Assembly: GCA_002420085.1 (NCBI GenBank)
Contig: DIHI01000083.1
Span: 358 to 13,299, forward strand
Reading direction: 5' to 3'
DNA length: 12,942 nt
DNA from: Lysobacterales bacterium UBA5700
GTDB taxonomy: Bacteria > Pseudomonadota > Gammaproteobacteria > Xanthomonadales > Xanthomonadaceae
This document shows positions 5,761 to 11,546 of this stretch, in pieces (the stretch's first letter is position 1; each line of letters opens with the position of its first letter). The notes under the pieces are model-generated. The model ran no database searches. It was not told the DNA's origin and saw only the letters and a program-made list of their open reading frames with translations. Both the position numbers and the translations under genes were made by a program.

Positions 5761-7893
5761 TCAGTTCTCGGGGAACAGCCGGCCTTTGAGGAACGAGTAG
5801 GCCAGTGCCGACATGTAAGCGGCCTGCTTGTTGTTGGCGGCGCCACCATGGCCGCCCTCGATGTTTTCGTAATACAGGGTATCGTGCTGCATGGCAGCCA
5901 TGCGCGCCATCATCTTGCGGGCATGGCCCGGATGCACGCGGTCGTCGCGGGTCGAGGTGGTGAACAGCACCGAGGGATAACGGACGTCGTCCGCAAGGTT
6001 CTGATAGGGCGAGAAGACCTTGATGAACTCCCATTGCGCGGGGTCGTCGGGATCGCCGTACTCGGCCATCCACGAAGCACCGGCCAGCAGGCGGTGGTAA
6101 CGCTTCATGTCGAGCAGGGGCACGGCACAATGGGCGGCCGAGAACAGACCTGGGTACATGGTGATCATGTTGCCGACCAGCAGACCGCCGTTGGAACCAC
6201 CTCGAATGCCCAGCCGCTCGGCACGGGTCACGCGCCGGGAAATCAGATCACGGGCGACGGCCGCGAAATCCTCGTAGGCACGCGGCCGGTTGGCCTTGAG
6301 CGCCGCCTGGTGCCAGCGTGGCCCGTATTCGCCACCCCCGCGAATATTGGCAACCACGTAGACTCCGCCCTGACTGGTCCAGGCCCGACCGACCGTGGCA
6401 TCGTAGTTCGGCGTCAATGAAATCTCGAAGCCACCGTAGCCGTAGAGCAGGGTCGGATTGTCGCCGTCCAGTTGCAGATCCTGCTTGGCGACCATGAAGT
6501 AGGGCACCTTGGTGCCGTCATCGCTGTCGGCGAAATGCTGACTGATCACCAGGCCGGTGGCATCGTAGAACGCCGGCAACTGCTTCAAACGGGTCGGCTC
6601 CTCGCCGATTCGACCGTGATAGAGCGTGGTTGGCGTGACGTAATCGGTGGCAGTCATGAAGTAATCGTTGGAGTCGATGTCATCGACTGCACTGAGCGAG
6701 ACCGTACCGAATCCAGGCGCACCCTTGAGCGGCTCGCGCTGCCAACCGTCCGCACCGGGGGTCAACACGTACAAACGGTTCTTCACATCTTCGAGAACGT
6801 TGACCACGATGTGGTCCCTGAGCGCCGAGAAGCCGGCCAGGGAACTGTTGTCGGTCGGCTGGAACAGGACATCGAACCGGCGCTCGCCCGCCATGTAGGC
6901 ATCGAACCGGGCCGCGAGCAGCGAGCCGGCCGGATAGCGCGTGTCACCGACGGCAAGCGGTTCGCGCAGTTCCAGCAACAGCCATTCGCGATGGACACTC
7001 TTGTTGGCGCTGTTCGGCGCGTCGATCCGGACCAGGCCGCCATCGGCGGTCCGCAGGTGCAGTTCGTCGTTGTAGAACGCCAGGGTGCGGCTGACGAAAT
7101 CGCGCTCGAAGCCCGGCGTCGGATCGCGGAAGGCGGCGATGTACATGTCGTTGGCCTGGCCCTCGTAGACCATGCCGGCTTCCGCCATCGGGGTGCCCCG
7201 GCGCCACAGCCGGACCGTGCGCGGATAACCGGACTCGGTCATCGAACCCGGCCCGAAATCGGTGTAAACGTAGACCGAATCACGATCGACCCAGCTCAGT
7301 CCACCCTTGGCCTCGGGCCGAACGAAGCCATCCTCGACGAACCGCCGGCTCGGCAGATCGAACTCGCGGGTGACATTGGCATCGGCACCGCCCCGCGAGA
7401 GCGAGATCAGGCAGCGCGTGTAGTCCGGCCGCAGACAATCGGCCCCGGCCCAGACCCAGTTCTCGTTCTCGGCCTTGGCCAGCGCATCGAGGTCGAGCAC
7501 GGTTTCCCAGCGCGGCTCGGGCTTGCGGTACTCCTCAAGCGTGGTCCGTCGCCACAGTCCGCGCTCATTGCGGGCATCACGCCAGAGGTTGTAGTAATGC
7601 TCGCCGATCCGGGTGACGTAGGGAATGCGCTCGTCGGAGTCGAGGATCGCCAGCAGATCATCACGCAGTCGGGTGAACGCCGGATCGGCCTCGAACAGCG
7701 CCTGGGTCGCGGCATTGTGTCCACGCACCCAGTCAAGTGCCGCTTCGCCTTCGACGTCTTCCAACCACAGGTAAGGGTCTTCTTCCGCGCTCACATCCGA
7801 TATCCGTTGCCCGAGGGAAACCGCCGGCATCGCCAGCGCAAAGGCCGCCAAACCGGGCACCCAGGCCCGCGCGAGCCGATTCACGATGCTCAT
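5761..7893 (-). CDS. Prolyl oligopeptidase (prolyl endopeptidase, S9A), exported
   Basis: This 710-residue serine peptidase should cleave small peptides after proline. Residues 1-28 form a Sec-type signal peptide (basic start, Ala/Leu/Phe-rich core, likely cleavage near VSLG-Q), so it probably acts in the periplasm or outside. The N-terminal helix with DPYLWLEDVEG (about 39-49) is the family hallmark. The propeller spans about residues 90-440 and the hydrolase domain about 450-710. The triad is S567 in GGSNGGLL, D650 in STRDDRVHPGHARK and H681 in EGGHGGAAN; R652 corresponds to the substrate-contacting Arg after the Asp pair. GYGGFE and ANIRGGGEYG supply oxyanion-hole and core strands. The length agrees with about 700 for the family. 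The start has a GGGAG sequence about ten bases upstream. A GNAT gene lies 95 bases upstream on the same strand and the oligopeptidase B gene 34 bases downstream. Confidence 0.94.
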   Translation of the reverse strand: MSIVNRLARAWVPGLAAFALAMPAVSLGQRISDVSAEEDPYLWLEDVEGEAALDWVRGHNAATQALFEADPAFTRLRDDLLAILDSDERIPYVTRIGEHYYNLWRDARNERGLWRRTTLEEYRKPEPRWETVLDLDALAKAENENWVWAGADCLRPDYTRCLISLSRGGADANVTREFDLPSRRFVEDGFVRPEAKGGLSWVDRDSVYVYTDFGPGSMTESGYPRTVRLWRRGTPMAEAGMVYEGQANDMYIAAFRDPTPGFERDFVSRTLAFYNDELHLRTADGGLVRIDAPNSANKSVHREWLLLELREPLAVGDTRYPAGSLLAARFDAYMAGERRFDVLFQPTDNSSLAGFSALRDHIVVNVLEDVKNRLYVLTPGADGWQREPLKGAPGFGTVSLSAVDDIDSNDYFMTATDYVTPTTLYHGRIGEEPTRLKQLPAFYDATGLVISQHFADSDDGTKVPYFMVAKQDLQLDGDNPTLLYGYGGFEISLTPNYDATVGRAWTSQGGVYVVANIRGGGEYGPRWHQAALKANRPRAYEDFAAVARDLISRRVTRAERLGIRGGSNGGLLVGNMITMYPGLFSAAHCAVPLLDMKRYHRLLAGASWMAEYGDPDDPAQWEFIKVFSPYQNLADDVRYPSVLFTTSTRDDRVHPGHARKMMARMAAMQHDTLYYENIEGGHGGAANNKQAAYMSALAYSFLKGRLFPEN

Positions 7894-7954
7894 GTGCTGT
7901 CCACTCCCACGTGTTCGAGGCGGCTAACGCTACCATGGCGGCAGCGGCGGCGGA

Positions 7955-7972
7955 CCATGACCAAAGTCATGG
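7955..7972. repeat. Perfect 7-bp inverted repeat between the GNAT and prolyl oligopeptidase genes
   Basis: CCATGAC (7955-7961) and GTCATGG (7966-7972) form a perfect inverted repeat around four bases. It lies 17 bases past the GNAT stop codon and 62 bases before the prolyl oligopeptidase start. No T tract follows on the minus strand, so it is a poor terminator. It may be a protein-binding site or a small mRNA hairpin. No function can be assigned from sequence. Confidence 0.4.
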
Positions 7973-7988
7973 CACCGCGCACCGACAT

Positions 7989-8468
7989 TCAGGCACGCAC
8001 CCGCGCGCCCGGGGCCAGACGCTTCTCCAGCCGTAGCCCGGCCGCGCCATCCTGATAGTAGCCAGCCAACTCGCCGACCTGAACGAAACCGGCCGCACGG
8101 TAGAGGCCGATCGCCCCAGAATTATCAGCGCGCACCTCCAGCCGCATCCGGAGGCAGCCGCGTCGGCGCGCCTCTCGCTCGGCATCGGCCAGCATCGCGG
8201 CACCGAGCCCGCCACCGCGCCGGTCGGCCGCCACCACCAGCGAATACAGTCGAGCACAGTCGCTGCCGGCACGGAAGAAGCACAGACTGGACGCCACCTG
8301 CCGACCGTCCTCGACCAGCACCCGCAGGCTGGCCCGTGGGTTGTTGATGTGCCACCGGTACTGACGCCGGTTCATCCGATCGCCCGGAAAGCCGGCCTCC
8401 AGGGCCAGCAGGCCGTCGAGATCGGGCAGCCGTGCCACACGCGGGCGAATCGGCGGTCGTGGGCGCAT
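7989..8468 (-). CDS. GNAT family N-acetyltransferase (RimI-like)
   Basis: The 159-residue product is a single-domain GNAT acyltransferase using acetyl-CoA or a related acyl-CoA; its acceptor is unknown. The CoA pyrophosphate loop is clear at residues 84-89 (RGGGLG, matching R-x-x-G-x-G). The C-terminal half has the family pattern N116-x-x-A-x-x-LY-x-x-x-GF followed by GELAGYY. The N-terminal helix reading DRMNRRQYRW (about 30-39) recalls the GNAT domains found fused or adjacent to RimK-like ATP-grasp ligases, and such a ligase lies head to head at 8576. The ATG at 8468 has a GGTGA ribosome-binding site seven bases upstream; a GTG at 8519 would add 17 basic residues with no homology and was not used. 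It might be cotranscribed with the prolyl oligopeptidase gene 95 bases downstream. A true RimI ribosomal-protein acetylase is possible but less likely. Confidence 0.85.
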   Translation of the reverse strand: MRPRPPIRPRVARLPDLDGLLALEAGFPGDRMNRRQYRWHINNPRASLRVLVEDGRQVASSLCFFRAGSDCARLYSLVVAADRRGGGLGAAMLADAEREARRRGCLRMRLEVRADNSGAIGLYRAAGFVQVGELAGYYQDGAAGLRLEKRLAPGARVRA

Positions 8469-8472
8469 CGAT

Positions 8473-8485
8473 TTCACCGGGTGAA
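8473..8485. promoter_or_regulatory. Perfect inverted repeat in the divergent GNAT/ATP-grasp intergenic region
   Basis: TTCACC-G-GGTGAA is a perfect 6+1+6 palindrome five bases upstream of the GNAT ATG. Its left arm, read on the minus strand, includes the GGTGA ribosome-binding site of the GNAT gene. A protein bound here, or a hairpin forming here, could block GNAT translation or transcription. It is short enough to arise by chance, and no regulator gene lies next to it. Confidence 0.35.
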
Positions 8486-8575
8486 CTGTAAACGCTCGGC
8501 AACGACCACGCCAGACCACCCTGCCGAGCCCACAGCCGACCTGTCACACTGTGCGCCGAGCCGAATACCGCCGCC

Positions 8576-10063
8576 ATGAGCCGACTCCAGATCGTCGTCG
8601 AAAAAGCCTCCGATTGGAGTGCCTTCCACCCGTCCGCCGACCTGGTCACGGCGGTCGATTACCTCAAGCGCCCGTTCGAGAGCAAGGACGGTGAACGCAC
8701 CCAGGTGATCAATCTGTGCCGCAGCTACAAGTACCTGGGCCTGGGCTACTACGTCTCACTGCTGGCCGAAGCACGTGGCCACAAGGTGCTGCCAGGCGTG
8801 CGAACCATCAACGATCTGCGTCGGCGTTCGGTCTACGGCATCGACATCGAGGATCTCAATGCCAGCCTCAGCCGGTTCCTGCCCGACCAGGCCCGCGATG
8901 CCACCGACTTCGGGCTGCTGGTCTACTTCGGCCAGACCCACTATCCCCCGCTCGCCGATCTGGCCCGGCAGGTGTTCGAACTGTTTCCCTGCCCGATTCT
9001 CAAGATCCAGTTCGAGCGCCAGCGGGTCTGGCAGATCGCCTCGATCCGGCCGGTCGGCCTGCACAGCCTGAGCGAGGAGCAGGAGGACGCCTTCGCCACC
9101 GCTCTCAACGGCTTCAGCCGCAAGATTTGGCGCAAGCCTCGGGCGCCGCGCAAGTTCCGCTACGACATGGCCATGCTGCACGACCCCACCGAAGTCATGC
9201 CGCCGTCCGACAAGAAAGCCCTCAAGCACTTCATCAGCGCCGGCCGCGAACTCGGCATCGACGTCGATCTGGTCACTCGCAACGATTTCGCTCGACTGGC
9301 CGAATACGACGCCCTGTTCATCCGCGAAACCACCGCCCTCGACCACCACACCTATCGTTTCGCCCATCGTGCCGAACGCGAGAACATGGTGGTGATCGAC
9401 GACCCGACCTCGATCCTGCGCTGCACCAACAAGATCTACCTGCACGACCTGCTCAAGGCCAGAAAACTGGCCACACCGAAGACCGAAGTGGTGTTCCGTG
9501 ACGATGCCAGCAAACTGGCTGCCCTGCCCGACCTGCTCGGCCTGCCGATCGTCCTGAAGATCCCCGACGGCAGCTTCTCGCGTGGCATCAGCAAGGCCGA
9601 AACTCCGGAGCAGCTCAAAGCCACCGCCGAACGGCTGTTCCAGCAGACCGCCCTGCTGCTGGCCCAGGAATACGTCTACACCGAGTTCGACTGGCGAATC
9701 GGCGTGCTCGCCGGACAGCCGTTGTATGCCTGCCAATACTTCATGTCACGCGGTCACTGGCAGATTTACAATCACGCCGCTGAAGGCCGTGCCAAGGTCG
9801 GCGGCTGGAAGACCCTGCCGGTCCGCCAGGCGCCCAGCGAAGTGGTCAAACTGGCGGTGCGGGCCTGCGCCAGCATCGGCGATGGTCTGTACGGCGTCGA
9901 TCTCAAGGCCCTGCCGGATCGCGCCGTGCTGATCGAAGTCAACGACAACCCGAGCATCGAATCCGGGGTCGAAGACGGCTATCTCGGTGAAGACCTGTAC
10001 CGCCGGATCATGGAGGAATTCCTCCGCCGGCTCGAACGCAAGCGGCTCGGGGTCGGCGATTGA
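8576..10063 (+). CDS. RimK-like ATP-grasp ligase with N-terminal RLAN domain
   Basis: This 495-residue cytoplasmic protein joins an N-terminal RLAN domain (RimK-like ATP-grasp N-terminal, about residues 1-165, with the typical LCRSYKYLGLGYYVSLLAE near 48-66) to an ATP-grasp domain (about 215-485). Expected ATP-grasp features are visible: K286 in TNK, K328 in LKIPDGSFSRGI, the QEYVYTEFDWRIGVLAG segment (365-381), D442 in YGVDLK, and the metal ligands E454 and N456/N458 in LIEVNDNPS. ATP-grasp enzymes of this class activate a carboxylate as acyl phosphate and join it to an amine, so amide or peptide ligation is the likely chemistry; substrates are unknown. Comparative genomics by others links RLAN/ATP-grasp proteins to GNAT enzymes, sometimes as fusions, and here a GNAT gene lies divergently 107 bases away. 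No clear ribosome-binding site precedes the ATG. It is not RimK itself, which lacks RLAN. Confidence 0.9.
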   Translation: MSRLQIVVEKASDWSAFHPSADLVTAVDYLKRPFESKDGERTQVINLCRSYKYLGLGYYVSLLAEARGHKVLPGVRTINDLRRRSVYGIDIEDLNASLSRFLPDQARDATDFGLLVYFGQTHYPPLADLARQVFELFPCPILKIQFERQRVWQIASIRPVGLHSLSEEQEDAFATALNGFSRKIWRKPRAPRKFRYDMAMLHDPTEVMPPSDKKALKHFISAGRELGIDVDLVTRNDFARLAEYDALFIRETTALDHHTYRFAHRAERENMVVIDDPTSILRCTNKIYLHDLLKARKLATPKTEVVFRDDASKLAALPDLLGLPIVLKIPDGSFSRGISKAETPEQLKATAERLFQQTALLLAQEYVYTEFDWRIGVLAGQPLYACQYFMSRGHWQIYNHAAEGRAKVGGWKTLPVRQAPSEVVKLAVRACASIGDGLYGVDLKALPDRAVLIEVNDNPSIESGVEDGYLGEDLYRRIMEEFLRRLERKRLGVGD

Positions 10064-10073
10064 GTCGCCCGCA

Positions 10074-10087
10074 GCGGTCCGGACCGC
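10074..10087. repeat. Perfect 14-bp palindrome after the ATP-grasp gene
   Basis: GCGGTCC-GGACCGC is fully self-complementary. It starts 11 bases after the ATP-grasp stop codon and lies 138 bases before the imelysin gene. As RNA it could fold only to a five-pair stem with a CCGG loop, and no T tract follows, so termination here would not be canonical. It could be an operator for the imelysin operon. The rest of the interval, 10064-10224, shows no obvious Fur box (which would be AT-rich) and no small gene. Confidence 0.35.
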
Positions 10088-10116
10088 CGACCCGTGCTGT
10101 CGGACTGGCTGTTCGA

Positions 10117-10134
10117 GAGTCCTGGCCTGGACTC
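10117..10134 (+). repeat. Inverted repeat in the region upstream of the imelysin gene
   Basis: GAGTCC (10117-10122) and GGACTC (10129-10134) are perfect inverted arms around a six-base centre. No T tract follows. It is the second inverted repeat in this 161-base gap and could be a weak hairpin or a binding site. It is short, so chance is a real possibility. Confidence 0.25.
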
Positions 10135-10224
10135 GGGTAGCGGAACACCCCGCACATCGTCATTCCCGCGTACCCTGGTCGTCCCCTGCCACGACACCGT
10201 TGCCGATCTTCCCGACGCACCCGC

Positions 10225-11484
10225 ATGAAACGTCTTGCCGTCATCGCCCGCCGATTCTCGACCTTCCGGCCGGTCGCCCTGCCCCGGATGGTGGCGATCG
10301 CCATCCTGCTGGCCGTGCTGGCGCCACTGCTGGTCGAGGCCCATGTCGTGTTCGCACCGCCACGCACCTATGCAATGCCCGGCCACCCGCACACCCTCGA
10401 CCTGTCCCCGCAGAAGGACAGCTACCTGGCCCTGGGTGCCGCCAGTTATGGCGAAGCATTGCTCCGGGCGCGGACCATGCAGGCGGCAATCTCGGACTTT
10501 CTCGACGCCCCCGACGCCGCTGGCCTGAATCGCGCCCGGCACGCCTGGATCCATGCCCGTCGCGCCTACAGCGAAACCGAGATATTCCGATTCAACGATG
10601 GTCCGATCGATGCACCGCCGACAGCCGACCGACCGGCCGGCCCGGAGACTCGGATCAATGCCTGGCCGGTCGATGAATCGACCATCGACTACGTGGTCGG
10701 GCATCCCAACGCCGGCCTGATCCAGGCGTTCGATACCCCACTGACCCTCGAAACGATCCTGTTGCGCGACCAGGTCAGCGATGAATCGGCAATCACCACC
10801 GGCTGGCATGCCATCGAATTCCTGCTCTGGGGTCAGGATCTGCGTCACGACGGACCCGGCAATCGCAGCCACCGCGATTATCAGGGCGAGGCGACCGCCA
10901 ACGTCCGACGCCGCCTCTACCTGCGCCTGGTGACCGAGCAGTTGATCGCCGATCTTGCCGAGATCGACCGGCAGTGGCAGGCAAACGGGTCAACGACCTA
11001 CCGAAACCAGTTGCAAGCCACACCGGCCATCGAGGTGCTCGGCCGGGCACTGCACGGGGCCACCTCGTTCGTCGCCATCGAACTGTTCGGCGAGCGCCTT
11101 TCGGTCGCGCTCGACAGCGGCTCGCAAGAAGACGAACACTCCTGCTTCAGCGACACCAGCCATATCGACGTGCAGCACGGCGTGCTCGGCGTTGCCAATC
11201 TGCTGCGTGGCGAATTCGCGGGTCGCCGCCTGGGAGCCGGCGTGATCGAGGTCGTCGCATTCCAGAACCCGGCCCTTGCCACCCGCCTCGACACGGCCCT
11301 GGACGCAGCGCTCAGCCACAGCCAGGCCCTGCAACCCCCGTTCGACCGGCTGATCCAATTGCCGACCAACCATCCCGACCGCATCCAGGCCGAAACCACC
11401 CTGTCGGCCCTGCACGAACTGGCATTGAGCATGAAAGCCAGCGCCGAAGCCCTCGGCATCCAGATCATCGTGCCGGGGGTCTGA
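10225..11484 (+). CDS. Imelysin family protein (IrpA-like, M75-type)
   Basis: This 419-residue envelope protein belongs to the imelysin family, whose members are tied to iron uptake; despite early peptidase claims no protease activity is well established. The N-terminus has a hydrophobic stretch (about 22-37) after a long basic region, consistent with a signal peptide or anchor; M22 is an alternative start. The helical-bundle hallmarks are present: HAWIHARRAYSETEIFRF (106-123), INAWPVDESTIDYV (144-157), the GxHxxE motif as G193-W-H195-A-I-E198 followed by FLLWGQD, and SQEDEHSCFSDTSH (300-313), a highly conserved segment of the IrpA-like branch. The family normally includes the whole set, so the protein looks intact. 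A di-heme DUF1111 protein follows at once, the expected partner. The ATG at 10225 has only a weak ribosome-binding site. Confidence 0.9.
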   Translation: MKRLAVIARRFSTFRPVALPRMVAIAILLAVLAPLLVEAHVVFAPPRTYAMPGHPHTLDLSPQKDSYLALGAASYGEALLRARTMQAAISDFLDAPDAAGLNRARHAWIHARRAYSETEIFRFNDGPIDAPPTADRPAGPETRINAWPVDESTIDYVVGHPNAGLIQAFDTPLTLETILLRDQVSDESAITTGWHAIEFLLWGQDLRHDGPGNRSHRDYQGEATANVRRRLYLRLVTEQLIADLAEIDRQWQANGSTTYRNQLQATPAIEVLGRALHGATSFVAIELFGERLSVALDSGSQEDEHSCFSDTSHIDVQHGVLGVANLLRGEFAGRRLGAGVIEVVAFQNPALATRLDTALDAALSHSQALQPPFDRLIQLPTNHPDRIQAETTLSALHELALSMKASAEALGIQIIVPGV

Positions 11485-11546
11485 GCATGCCGCCGGCAGC
11501 ACGACAAGGATCGGCTGCTCTTGCGTGGTTGTCCGTCACACCGCCC

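Noticed and set aside
6472..8055. A 527-codon open frame antisense to the prolyl oligopeptidase gene and running into the GNAT gene
   Set aside because: Same shadow effect. It crosses two real genes and the intergenic gap, and has no recognisable domain or ribosome-binding site.
8469..8519. GTG start at 8519 for the GNAT gene
   Set aside because: The added 17 residues are outside the family fold, and the ATG at 8468 has a plausible ribosome-binding site.
8756..9736. A 326-codon minus-strand frame opposite the ATP-grasp gene
   Set aside because: It lies wholly inside the coding region of a well-supported ATP-grasp protein and has no recognisable motif.
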